Origin: Alphaproteobacteria bacterium
GTDB lineage: Bacteria > Pseudomonadota > Alphaproteobacteria > Rhodobacterales > Rhodobacteraceae
Reading direction: 5' to 3'
DNA: 9,383 bases
Assembly: GCA_003696705.1 (NCBI GenBank)
Contig: RFGD01000072.1
Coordinates: 1-9,383 of the forward strand
Part shown: positions 1 to 6,513 of the stretch, piece by piece
Position numbering within the stretch: position 1 is the first letter of the stretch
Layout: each line of letters opens with the position of its first letter
Made by a program: the position numbers and the translations under genes
Notes under the pieces: generated by a model
What the model was told of the DNA's origin: nothing
The model's database searches: none
The model's input: only the letters and a program-made list of their open reading frames with translations

Positions 1-344
1 AGCTTGAACCAGTTCTGGCCGACGAAGGCGGTAAGCCCCGAGGCAAGAAAGTTGATGGCAACGCCCGAAATGAGCTGATTGCCCCGGAAGGTGATCGAGG
101 CGATGCCGTGAACGAGCGCGAGCCCAAGCGACGCGCCGATCCCGGCCAGAAGGCCGATCCAGGCCGAGCCGGTGACGGCGGCCACCGCCGCCGAGAGGAA
201 GGCGGCGGCCAGCATTTTCCCCTCGAGCCCGATGTCGAAGACGCCCGAGCGTTCCGAGTAGAGGCCCGCAAGGCACGCCAGAAGAAGCGGCGTGGCCAGA
301 CGCAGCGTCGAATCGAGGATCTGGATGACCGTGGCGAAATCCAT
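1..344 (-). CDS. BMP-type nucleoside ABC transporter, permease 2 (N-terminal part, cut by window edge)
   Basis: Inner-membrane permease subunit of a BMP-family (purine-nucleoside-like) ABC importer, pairing with the permease encoded just upstream. Only the first 114 complete codons lie in the window; the 3' end is beyond base 1. The visible part begins MDFATVIQIL and has hydrophobic segments at about residues 14-28, 46-60 and 62-80. The stretch ERSGVFDIGLEGKML (31-45) is the hallmark of the second permease of this transporter type (YufQ-like, BPD_transp_2 superfamily). The ATG at 342-344 overlaps the TGA of permease 1 by one base (TGATG). An AAGGAG Shine-Dalgarno sequence (353-358) sits 8 bases upstream, inside the end of permease 1, so the two subunits are probably translationally coupled and made in equal amounts. 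The family call is firm; the exact substrate is inferred. Confidence 0.9.
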   Translation of the reverse strand, partial: MDFATVIQILDSTLRLATPLLLACLAGLYSERSGVFDIGLEGKMLAAAFLSAAVAAVTGSAWIGLLAGIGASLGLALVHGIASITFRGNQLISGVAINFLASGLTAFVGQNWFK

Positions 345-1441
345 CACGACCGCTCCTTCCGAAGCCAGAGGAAGATCCGCTCTGTCGGCATGCGGATCAT
401 GTTGTCGAGCGCGCCGGTGAACAGGATCACCAGCGCCTGGATGATGACGATCATTTCGCGGCTGACGCTCGGCATCTCGAATTCCAGTTCGGCACCGCCC
501 TGATAGAGCATCCCGAACAGGATCGAGGCGAGGAACACGCCCAGGGGATGCGACCGGCCCATCAGCGCCACGGCGATGCCGACGAAGCCGGCGCCCTGCA
601 CGCTGTCGAGGACGAGACGCTCGGCCTCGCCCATGACCGAATTGATGGCCATGAGCCCGGCAAGGGCGCCCGAAATCAGCATCGTCACCATGATGATCCG
701 GACCGGAGAGATCCCGGCATAGACCGCCGCCGGCTCGGAATGGCCAAAGGCCCGGATCTCGTAGCCAAGCCGCGTTCGCCAGATGAGAAGCCAGACGAGG
801 ACCGAGGCTGCAAGCGCGACGACGAAGGCGAAGTTGACCGGTGCCGACTTCGGAAAGGCGATGCCGAACCATCCGAGCATTTCGGCCCCCGAGGGCAGGT
901 GCGCACCGGCCGGAAACCGGGCCGTTTCGGGCGACATCGAGCCCGGAACCTTCATCACGTTGACCAGAAGATAGACCAGAAGCGCCGAGGCGATGAAGTT
1001 GAACATGATCGTCGTGATGACGATATGGCTGCCGCGTCTGGCCTGAAGCCAGGCGGGGATGGCCGCCCAGGCCGCGCCGAACAGCGCCCCGCCGGCAATC
1101 GCGGCGGCAAGGGCAAGCGGCCAGCTTGTCCAGGGCCAGTTCAGGCACACGAGCGCGACCCCGACACCGCCAAGGGCGGCCTGACCCTCGCCGCCGATGT
1201 TGAAGAGGCGGGCATGGAAGGCGACGGCCACGGCAAGGCCCGTGAAGATGAAGTTGGTCGCGTAGTAGAGCGTGTAGCCCCAGCCATAGGCCGACCCGAT
1301 CGAGCCGCGCAGCATGATCGCCATGGCCTCGACCGGATCTTCGCCGATGGAGATGACGACAAGGCCGGACACGAAGAAGGCCAGGACGAGGTTGATCGCC
1401 GGAATCAGGGCCACGTCGGCCCATCTGGGAATGCGCGTCAT
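344..1441 (-). CDS. BMP-type nucleoside ABC transporter, permease 1
   Basis: A 365-residue multi-pass inner-membrane permease forming half of the translocation channel of the importer. Hydrophobic helices are visible at about residues 9-30, 62-80, 88-105, 108-132 and 140-160, with several more between 205 and 345. The segment FHARLFNIGGEGQ (75-87) is typical of the first permease (YufP-like, BPD_transp_2 superfamily); the GEGQ/GLEG motif lies in a loop conserved in both permeases of these systems. The open frame extends upstream inside the ATPase gene, but the ATG at 1439-1441 is chosen because it has a GGAGG site 7 bases upstream (1449-1453) and gives the usual MTRIPRW-type hydrophilic N-terminus. 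Its start overlaps the ATPase stop by 4 bases (ATGA), and its stop overlaps the permease 2 start by 1 base. It is therefore the third gene of a four-gene operon. Confidence 0.93.
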   Translation of the reverse strand: MTRIPRWADVALIPAINLVLAFFVSGLVVISIGEDPVEAMAIMLRGSIGSAYGWGYTLYYATNFIFTGLAVAVAFHARLFNIGGEGQAALGGVGVALVCLNWPWTSWPLALAAAIAGGALFGAAWAAIPAWLQARRGSHIVITTIMFNFIASALLVYLLVNVMKVPGSMSPETARFPAGAHLPSGAEMLGWFGIAFPKSAPVNFAFVVALAASVLVWLLIWRTRLGYEIRAFGHSEPAAVYAGISPVRIIMVTMLISGALAGLMAINSVMGEAERLVLDSVQGAGFVGIAVALMGRSHPLGVFLASILFGMLYQGGAELEFEMPSVSREMIVIIQALVILFTGALDNMIRMPTERIFLWLRKERS

Positions 1442-3009
1442 GGGGCAACCTCCTCGTGGGTGACGCCGGCCATCAGAAGCCCCAGCTCGCGCTCGTCGGT
1501 GGCCGCGGGGTCGCGCTCTCCCATGATGCGGCCGTCGAACATCACCAGGATGCGGTCCGAAAGCGACATGATCTCCTCGAGCTCGACCGAAACCAGAAGG
1601 ATGGCCTTGCCCTCGTCGCGAAGCTGGATGAGGCGCTGGTGGATGAACTCGATGGCGCCGATGTCGACGCCGCGCGTGGGCTGGCCGACCAGAAGAACCT
1701 CGGGATTTCGATCGATCTCTCGTGCGAGCACGATCTTCTGCTGGTTGCCGCCCGAGAAGTTTCTTGCCTGAAGCGACGGATCGCGCGGGCGGACGTCGAA
1801 GCGCTCCATGGCTTCGAGCGTATGCGCGCGGATGCGCGGGTTGTCCATGAGCCCCGGCCAGCGCTTCCACGCCCGGTCGCGGTGGTATCCGAAGATCATG
1901 TTCTCCCACGCCAGGAAATCCATGATGAGGCCACGGCGCTGGCGGTCCTCGGGGACATGGCCGACACCGATGTGGCGCCGCGCGCGTCCGTTCGCGCCGC
2001 GCCCTTCGAGGGGCAGCGCCTTCCCGTCGAGGCGCACCGTGCCCCGGGCCGGCCGGATACCGGCAAGCGCCTCGAGGAGTTCCGACTGGCCGTTGCCGGC
2101 GACGCCGGCGATGCCCACGATCTCGCCGGCGCGAAGCGACATGGAAATGCCCCGCACGGCATCGACGCCATTGTCGGCCGCCACGCGAAGATCTTCGACC
2201 TCGAGGACCCGCCGACCGGGCAGGGCGGTGCCCTTTTCGACCCTGAGAAGGACCTTGCGCCCGACCATGAGCTCGGCCAGCTCCTCGGGCGAGGTCTCGG
2301 CGGTCTTTCTGGTGGCGACGATCTCGCCGCGGCGCATGACCGACACGGCGTCGGTGACGTCCATGATCTCGCGCAACTTGTGGGTGATGAGGATGATCGT
2401 CTTGCCCTCGTCCCGCAGGCTTCGCAGGATGCGAAACAGGTGGTCGGCCTCGGCGGGCGTGAGGACGCCCGTCGGCTCGTCGAGGATCAGGATCTCGGCC
2501 TTCCGGTAGAGCGCCTTCAGGATCTCGACCCGTTGCTGGTGCCCCACCGAAAGCGTCTCGACGATGGCGTCGGGATCGACGGCCATCTCGTATTCATCGG
2601 CAAGCTCGGCCAGAAGCTTGCGCGCCTTGGCAAGCGACGGCCGCAGAAGCGCGCCTTCCTCGGCGCCGAGGACGACGTTCTCGAGGACGGTGAAGTTCTC
2701 GACCAGCTTGAAGTGCTGGAAAACCATTCCGATGCCGGCGCGAATGGCGGCCTGGCTGTCGGTGATGGCGGTCGGCTTGCCATCGATCAGGATCTCGCCG
2801 GCGTCGGCTCGGTAGAAGCCGTAGAGAATCGACATGAGCGTCGACTTTCCGGCGCCGTTCTCGCCGACGATGCCGTGGATCGTGCCACGTTCGACACGCA
2901 GATGAATGTCGCGGTTCGCCTGGACCGGGCCAAAGGCTTTCGAGATGCCGCGGAGTTCTATGGCTGGGGCGGCAGTTTCCTGCCGCCCCTCTTCGCTGGT
3001 CTCGGACAC
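1438..3009 (-). CDS. BMP-type nucleoside ABC transporter, double-domain ATP-binding subunit
   Basis: A 523-residue cytoplasmic ATPase with two fused nucleotide-binding domains (YufO/RbsA-like sugar and nucleoside importer class). Domain 1 is complete: Walker A GENGAGKST (49-57), Q-loop Gln98 in MVFQHF, signature LSVGH (153-157), Walker B LILDEP with Asp177 and Glu178, and H-loop His210. Domain 2 is degenerate: GVAGNGQSE (302-310) lacks the Walker A lysine, the signature is FSGGN (418-422), Walker B reads LLVGQPT with Gly442-Gln443 in place of Asp-Glu, and Val475 replaces the H-loop histidine. As I recall the YufO-like family, this asymmetry is typical. The GTG at 3007-3009 is preferred because GAGGGGGG (3016-3023) lies 6 bases before it. 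A GTG at 3030 would add seven residues but has a poorly spaced ribosome site. It follows the binding-protein gene by 41 bases and overlaps permease 1 by 4. Confidence 0.95.
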   Translation of the reverse strand: MSETSEEGRQETAAPAIELRGISKAFGPVQANRDIHLRVERGTIHGIVGENGAGKSTLMSILYGFYRADAGEILIDGKPTAITDSQAAIRAGIGMVFQHFKLVENFTVLENVVLGAEEGALLRPSLAKARKLLAELADEYEMAVDPDAIVETLSVGHQQRVEILKALYRKAEILILDEPTGVLTPAEADHLFRILRSLRDEGKTIILITHKLREIMDVTDAVSVMRRGEIVATRKTAETSPEELAELMVGRKVLLRVEKGTALPGRRVLEVEDLRVAADNGVDAVRGISMSLRAGEIVGIAGVAGNGQSELLEALAGIRPARGTVRLDGKALPLEGRGANGRARRHIGVGHVPEDRQRRGLIMDFLAWENMIFGYHRDRAWKRWPGLMDNPRIRAHTLEAMERFDVRPRDPSLQARNFSGGNQQKIVLAREIDRNPEVLLVGQPTRGVDIGAIEFIHQRLIQLRDEGKAILLVSVELEEIMSLSDRILVMFDGRIMGERDPAATDERELGLLMAGVTHEEVAP

Positions 3010-3015
3010 GTTGTG

Positions 3016-3023
3016 CCCCCCTC
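3016..3023 (-). promoter_or_regulatory. Ribosome binding site deciding the ATPase start
   Basis: GAGGGGGG on the minus strand, 6 bases before the GTG at 3009. This favours the shorter ATPase over the GTG at 3030, where the only purine-rich stretch (GAAGGA) ends just two bases before the start codon. Confidence 0.6.
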
Positions 3024-3050
3024 GGTTCACTGTCCTTCGTTCGCGTCGTC

Positions 3051-4046
3051 TCAGTTCACCGGGCAGGTGCTGTCGGCCATGTAGTCGTGCACCTTGATCT
3101 CACCGGCGATGATCTTCGCCTTGGCCTCTTCCACCGCGGCCTTCATCTCGGGCGTGATGAGCGCGGCGTTGTTGTCGTCATAGGCCCAGTCGACGCCGCC
3201 CGCGGCCAGATCCATGACCTTGAGGCCGGTCTCGAACTCGCCGTCGTCGGCATCCTTGAAGGCGGCATAGACGGCGTTGTCGACGCGCTTCATCATCGAG
3301 GTCAGGACGTGGCCGGGGTGCAGGTGGTTCTGGTTGGCGTCGACGCCGATGCCAAGGACGCCCGCGTCGGCGGCCGCCTGAAGGACGCCGACGCCGGTGC
3401 CGCCGGCGGCGTGGTAGATCACGTCGGCGCCCTGGGCGATCTGGGCCTTGGCAAGTTCAGCGCCCTTCACCGGGTCGTTCCAGGCCGACGGCGTGGTGCC
3501 CGTCATGTTCTGGATGACCTTGGCGTCGGGGCGCGCGGCCTTCACGCCCTGGACGTAGCCGCAGGCGAAGCGGCGGATGAGCGGGATGTCCATGCCGCCC
3601 ACGAAGCCAACCGTTCCCGTCTTGGTGGCCTTGCCCGCCAGAAGGCCGACAAGATAGGAACCTTCATGTTCGGTGAAGACGACCGAGCGCACGTTCGGCT
3701 GGTCGACGACCATATCGATGATCGCGAATTTCGTGTCGGGGTAGTCGGGCGCGACCTGTTCGAGCGTCGAAGCATAGGCAAAGCCGACGACGACGATCGG
3801 GCTTGCCCCGGCCTCGGCAAGACGCCGCAGCGCCTGTTCGCGCTGGGCTTCCGACTGCAGTTCGAGCTCGCGGTATTTCTTGCCCGTCTCCTTGGCCCAG
3901 CGCTCGGCCCCCGTGTAGGCCATTTCGTTGAACGACTTGTCGAACTTGCCGCCAAGGTCGAAGATGATCGCCGGCTCGGCCATGGCCGCCGAGGCCGAAA
4001 CGGCAAGCGCGGCGGCGGCGCCGAAGAACTTTTTCATCAGGCTCAT
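3051..4046 (-). CDS. BMP-family (PnrA/YufN-like) periplasmic substrate-binding protein
   Basis: A 331-residue binding protein that captures the substrate in the periplasm and delivers it to the permeases. Residues 1-23 form a Sec signal peptide: charged MSLMKK, a hydrophobic alanine-rich core, and an AMA/EP cleavage site. There is no lipobox cysteine, so it should be soluble rather than a lipoprotein, unlike TmpC/PnrA of spirochaetes. The mature protein opens with the BMP motif DLGGKFDKSFNEMAY (30-44) and contains GFVGGMDIPLIRRFACGY (147-164), both diagnostic of the family (PF02608). Characterised relatives bind purine nucleosides; the specific ligand here is inferred. The ATG at 4044-4046 has a GGGAG site about 8-10 bases upstream and is the only start that yields a proper signal peptide. 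It is the first gene of the transporter operon, with its own 187-base upstream gap. Confidence 0.95.
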   Translation of the reverse strand: MSLMKKFFGAAAALAVSASAAMAEPAIIFDLGGKFDKSFNEMAYTGAERWAKETGKKYRELELQSEAQREQALRRLAEAGASPIVVVGFAYASTLEQVAPDYPDTKFAIIDMVVDQPNVRSVVFTEHEGSYLVGLLAGKATKTGTVGFVGGMDIPLIRRFACGYVQGVKAARPDAKVIQNMTGTTPSAWNDPVKGAELAKAQIAQGADVIYHAAGGTGVGVLQAAADAGVLGIGVDANQNHLHPGHVLTSMMKRVDNAVYAAFKDADDGEFETGLKVMDLAAGGVDWAYDDNNAALITPEMKAAVEEAKAKIIAGEIKVHDYMADSTCPVN

Positions 4047-4107
4047 TGTCTGTCTCCCGGTTGGTTCGATTTTCCCGCGAGCGGATGTGCGTGCATTCCT
4101 CTTGCGG

Positions 4108-4126
4108 CCCGTCCGGCCGGAACGGG
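4108..4126 (-). repeat. Short inverted repeat in the leader of the transporter operon
   Basis: The minus strand reads CCCGTTCCGGCCGGACGGG, which can fold as a 7-bp stem (one G-U pair) with a CGGCC loop. It lies just downstream of the candidate -10 and about 60 bases before the start codon, so it could cap the 5' end of the mRNA or overlap an operator. No T-run follows, so it is not a standard terminator for rimI. Confidence 0.3.
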
Positions 4127-4135
4127 AACATCCGA

Positions 4136-4166
4136 AGATAAGGCCGCACAGGCCCCGCGGGGTCAA
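4136..4166 (-). promoter_or_regulatory. Candidate promoter of the nucleoside transporter operon
   Basis: In the 187-base gap between the rimI stop and the binding-protein ATG, the minus strand carries TTGACC (4161-4166). With a 17-base spacer the -10 hexamer is CCTTAT (4138-4143), matching TATAAT at three of six positions. The alternative TTATCT (4136-4141) would need a 19-base spacer. The -35 is good and the -10 weak. The gap holds no gene. I see no recognisable operator or riboswitch fold in it, only the small inverted repeat at 4108-4126. Confidence 0.35.
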
Positions 4167-4233
4167 TACCGATTTGCCGCAACGTCGGCCGCCGGGTCGG
4201 ACGGATTCGACAAATGTTCCCGGTGACGTCGGG

Positions 4234-4695
4234 TCAGATTTCGCCCGTCCTGCCCAGGGGCCGTGTCATCAGAACGGCATCCACCAGCTGGCCGGCGGCG
4301 GTGCGATAGTAGCCCTTGCGCCGACCTGATTCCCGATAGCCAAGGTGCCGGTAGAGCGCTCGCGCCGCCCTGTTGTCGGCCGCGACCTCGAGGAAGGCGG
4401 TCGCGGCCCCCTCGGCGAGGGCTTGCGCCTCGAAGCCGCGCACGAGGCGCGAGCCGACCCCCTGCCGGCGCGCCTCGGGAGAGACGGCCAGGGTGAGAAG
4501 CTCGGCCTCGTCGGCGACCACGCGGCCAAGCGCGAAGCCTTTGGCATGGGTGACCGGGAAGACACCGGGTGTCGCCAGAAGCGCCGCGAACTCGGCGGTG
4601 GTCCATGGCCGGGGATGGGTGAAGGCGCGCTTGTGCAGCGCGGCGCAGCGCGCCGGCGTCCAGCCGGAGGGCGCGGGATGGCGCCGGTCAGTCAA
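4234..4695 (-). CDS. rimI: Ribosomal-protein-alanine N-acetyltransferase (RimI-like, GNAT family)
   Basis: A 153-residue GNAT-family acetyltransferase. RimI acetylates the N-terminal alanine of ribosomal protein S18 with acetyl-CoA; whether this copy uses S18 is inferred. The acetyl-CoA-binding motif RRQGVG (76-81) follows strand 4 (LLTLAVSPEA, 67-76). FLEVAADN (101-108) and the motif ALYRHLGY (113-120) follow, with Glu103 and Tyr116 near the positions of the catalytic residues known from RimI. No ATG fits. The frame stays open upstream inside tsaB to 4899, but only the part from about 4695 resembles the family. TTG at 4693-4695 gives an N-terminus of MTDRRHPAPSGW followed by the conserved AFTHPRPWTTAEF region, at normal family length. 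It overlaps the tsaB stop by 8 bases. The nearest GGAGG (4711-4715) is 15 bases away and lies in a hairpin, so expression probably depends on tsaB translation. The pairing with tsaB is common in bacteria. Confidence 0.85.
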   Translation of the reverse strand: MTDRRHPAPSGWTPARCAALHKRAFTHPRPWTTAEFAALLATPGVFPVTHAKGFALGRVVADEAELLTLAVSPEARRQGVGSRLVRGFEAQALAEGAATAFLEVAADNRAARALYRHLGYRESGRRKGYYRTAAGQLVDAVLMTRPLGRTGEI

Positions 4696-5341
4696 GCAGC
4701 GGAGGCGCCGCCTCCCGGGCGGGCGCGGCGTCGGCGGGGCGGATGTAGAAGGGCGCGGGCCGGGGCTCGGCCGCCGCGTCCCGGCGGGCGGCAGCTCGGG
4801 CAATCGCTTCGGCGACGGGCAATAGCGGCGCCGCGGCCCGATCAAGCCCCGCCCAGGGCGGCGCGACCAGGGGAAGGCCGAGGTCGCGGGCCAGGGCAAG
4901 GCCCTCTTCCGCGCGCAGCGTCTTCACCTCCGCCGCGCTGACGCAGACGTCGCCGGGACGCACAAGGCGGGCGTGGAGCCTGCCTTGCGGCGCCGGCAGG
5001 CAGGCGAGGACGGGGCCTTCCTGACCCTCGGCCAGCCAGTCGAACCCCGTGACGCCGATCGCCGGCACGCCAAGCGAGAGCGAAAGGCCCCGCGCGGCGG
5101 CGACGGCGATGCGCAGCCCGGTGAAATTTCCGGGACCCGTGCCGACGCCGATGCGCCCGAGGTCGGCCCAGTCGGCGCCGACCTCGGCCAGGAGCCCTTC
5201 GATCAGGGGCATGAGACGTTCGGCTTGGCCGCGGTCCATCCCCTCGTCCCGGGCGGCAAGGATCCGATCCTTGCACAGCAATGCGGCCGCGCAATGCGCG
5301 GCCGACGTGTCGATCCCGAGGACGAGCCTGTCAGGCCGCAA
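4688..5341 (-). CDS. tsaB: tRNA t6A biosynthesis protein TsaB
   Basis: A 217-residue cytoplasmic partner of TsaD. TsaB, TsaD and TsaE together install N6-threonylcarbamoyl on A37 of ANN-decoding tRNAs. The N-terminal ASKHA-fold signature is LVLGIDTSAAHCAAAL (6-21). The second diagnostic motif GTGPGNFTGLRIA (67-79) follows, and the C-terminus has the usual PFYIRPADA (197-205). The length agrees with proteobacterial TsaB. There is no ATG or GTG at the front. TTG at 5339-5341 is chosen because a GAGG site (5351-5354) lies 9 bases upstream and the product starts just before the conserved motif. This start overlaps the end of the Nfu gene by 11 bases. The gene is the second of a tight nfu-tsaB-rimI run. 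The C-terminal third is very rich in Ala and Pro. Confidence 0.94.
   Translation of the reverse strand: MRPDRLVLGIDTSAAHCAAALLCKDRILAARDEGMDRGQAERLMPLIEGLLAEVGADWADLGRIGVGTGPGNFTGLRIAVAAARGLSLSLGVPAIGVTGFDWLAEGQEGPVLACLPAPQGRLHARLVRPGDVCVSAAEVKTLRAEEGLALARDLGLPLVAPPWAGLDRAAAPLLPVAEAIARAAARRDAAAEPRPAPFYIRPADAAPAREAAPPLLD
4701..4715 (-). repeat. Perfect hairpin covering the only strong Shine-Dalgarno near the rimI start
   Basis: The minus strand reads GGAGGCGGCGCCTCC: a perfect 6-bp stem (GGAGGC/GCCTCC) with a 3-base loop, lying in the last codons of tsaB and ending 5 bases before the TTG start of rimI. The GGAGG in its 5' arm would be hidden when folded and freed when ribosomes translate the end of tsaB. 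The fold is visible in the sequence; the coupling role is inferred. Confidence 0.45.
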
Positions 5342-5894
5342 CGGGGCGCACCTCGATCACTTCGGGAATGTAGTGGCGAAGGAGATTCTCGATCCCCATC
5401 TTCAACGTCAGCGTCGCCGAAGGACAGCCCGCGCAGGCGCCCTGCATGTGGAGATAGACAATCCCGCGGTCGAAACCGTGAAAGGTGATATCGCCGCCAT
5501 CCTGGGCGACGGCCGGACGCACCCGTGTGTCAAGAAGCTCCTTGATCTGGCGCACGATCTCTTCGTCCTCGCCGCTGTGCTCGGCGTGGCCGCCCTCGGT
5601 CTCGGCGCCCATGTCGATGGCCGGTTCGCCGGACTGGAAGTGTTCCATGATCGCGCCAAGGATCGAAGGCTTGATGTGATCCCAGACCGCGTCGTCAGAC
5701 TTCGTGACGGTCACGAAATCCGGGCCCAGGAAGACGGCGCTGACGCCGTCGACCGCGAACAGGCGCCGCGCGAGCGGGGACACCGTCGCCGCCTCCGCGT
5801 TCGGGAAATCGGCGGTGCCGGCCGAGAGGACCGTCTGGCCGGGCAGGAATTTCAGTGTCGCCGGGTTCGGCGTGGATTCGGTCTGGATGAACAT
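5331..5894 (-). CDS. Nfu-type iron-sulfur cluster carrier protein (NifU C-terminal domain family)
   Basis: A 187-residue cytoplasmic Fe-S scaffold or carrier. The N-terminal Nfu_N domain spans about 1-88, opening with FIQTESTPNPATLKFLPG (2-19), as in NFU1 and alphaproteobacterial Nfu proteins. An acidic, Gly/His-containing linker at about 92-112 is followed by the NifU-like C-terminal domain (about 112-182). That domain contains VRPAVAQDGGDI (125-136) and the cluster-binding motif CAGC (Cys154 and Cys157) followed by PSATLTLKMGIE. Two such cysteine pairs from a dimer hold a [4Fe-4S] cluster in characterised members. The ATG at 5892-5894 has a GGAGG site 6 bases upstream (5901-5905). It leads the nfu-tsaB-rimI run and has a good promoter candidate upstream. 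The symbol nfuA is often used, but the N-terminal domain here is of the NFU1 type. Confidence 0.96.
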   Translation of the reverse strand: MFIQTESTPNPATLKFLPGQTVLSAGTADFPNAEAATVSPLARRLFAVDGVSAVFLGPDFVTVTKSDDAVWDHIKPSILGAIMEHFQSGEPAIDMGAETEGGHAEHSGEDEEIVRQIKELLDTRVRPAVAQDGGDITFHGFDRGIVYLHMQGACAGCPSATLTLKMGIENLLRHYIPEVIEVRPVAA

Positions 5895-5918
5895 GGAGTG
5901 CCTCCGTCTAGGCCCTTG

Positions 5919-5947
5919 AAGATGTCCCTTCCGGCCGCAAAGGTCAA
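5919..5947 (-). promoter_or_regulatory. Candidate sigma70 promoter of nfu-tsaB-rimI
   Basis: The 78-base gap between the usp stop and the nfu ATG carries, on the minus strand, TTGACC (5942-5947), a 17-base spacer, and CATCTT (5919-5924), which matches TATAAT at three of six positions. The nfu GGAGG site and ATG follow 14 and 25 bases later. Spacing and position are what a housekeeping promoter would have. Confidence 0.45.
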
Positions 5948-5972
5948 GATTTGGAACGATTCCAGATCCGGA

Positions 5973-6428
5973 TCAGGTAATCGCCTCGAGCTGTTCCTTC
6001 GACAGGCCACCCGGCACGATCGTAATCGGCACCGGCAGCGTGCCGGAAGCGCGCGAGAGCTGCGACACAAGCGGGCCGGGCCCCGACTTTTCGGTCCCCG
6101 CGCCAAGCACGAGAACGCCAATCTCGGGATCCTCGCGGATCTGGGCAAGGATTTCCGGGACCGGTTCGCCCTCGCGGATGACCAGTTCGGGGTCGATGCC
6201 CTGCTTGTCGCGCATCCACTTGGCAAACACCTCGAAATGCGCCTCGATTCGCTCGCGCGCCTCGTCGCGCATGAGATCGCCGACGCCGATCCAGTGGTTG
6301 AACTCCTCGGGCCGGATGATGGCCAGGATCTGCACGCCGCCGCCCGTCTTGGCCGCCCGCATGGCGGCAAAGCGCATTGCGTTCAGGCATTCGCGGCTTT
6401 CATCGAGAACGACCAGAAACTTGCGCAT
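5973..6428 (-). CDS. UspA-family universal stress protein with altered nucleotide loop
   Basis: A 151-residue single-domain cytoplasmic Usp protein. It begins MRKFLVVLDES (1-11), the first strand and loop of the Usp fold, followed by the first helix around NAMRFAAMRAAK. The conserved C-terminal end VPITIVPGG (133-141) is the last strand. ATP-binding Usp proteins carry G-x2-G-x9-G-(S/T) after strand 4. Here the region reads LGAGTEKSGPGPLVSQ (108-123), which lacks both the second glycine and the G-S/T pair, so ATP binding by the classic mode is doubtful. The frame extends 21 codons upstream without a family-like sequence. The ATG at 6426-6428 has GGAG 9 bases upstream and starts exactly at strand 1. 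It lies 85 bases after the aminotransferase stop and 78 bases before nfu. Its physiological role cannot be told from sequence. Confidence 0.92.
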   Translation of the reverse strand: MRKFLVVLDESRECLNAMRFAAMRAAKTGGGVQILAIIRPEEFNHWIGVGDLMRDEARERIEAHFEVFAKWMRDKQGIDPELVIREGEPVPEILAQIREDPEIGVLVLGAGTEKSGPGPLVSQLSRASGTLPVPITIVPGGLSKEQLEAIT

Positions 6429-6458
6429 GGACGACGGCTCCGGATGGCGTTGGTGTCC

Positions 6459-6471
6459 GGCGATCTTCGCC
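6459..6471 (-). repeat. Small hairpin upstream of the universal stress gene
   Basis: In the 85-base gap between the aminotransferase stop and the usp ATG, GGCGA-AGA-TCGCC forms a 5-bp perfect stem with a 3-base loop. No T-run follows on either strand, so it would be at best a weak terminator or leader structure. I see no clear promoter in this gap. Confidence 0.25.
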
Positions 6472-6513
6472 AATCGCGGACCGCCCGGCAAGTTTCTTTC
6501 GCAAGGGGTGCGC

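Noticed and set aside
3010..3050. Attenuating hairpin between the binding-protein and ATPase genes, as often seen after binding-protein genes
   Set aside because: Only a direct GTGAAC repeat is visible; no stem of useful length can be formed.
548..3084. Long plus-strand open frames opposite the permease and ATPase genes (407 and 542 codons)
   Set aside because: They are antisense to clearly real ABC genes, have Arg/Asp/His/Gly-rich composition without any domain, and are the expected by-product of GC-rich third positions.
3087..4226. Plus-strand open frame of 379 codons opposite the binding-protein gene
   Set aside because: The minus strand encodes a complete BMP protein with a signal peptide; the antisense product is low-complexity and shows no motif.
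4696..4899. Longer rimI starting at 4899 inside tsaB
   Set aside because: The added 68 residues are Pro/Arg-rich out-of-frame tsaB sequence; GNAT similarity begins only after the TTG at 4695.
5895..5972. Rho-independent terminator between usp and nfu
   Set aside because: The region holds a short GATCCGGATC palindrome but no stable GC stem followed by T residues; a promoter is the better explanation for the gap.
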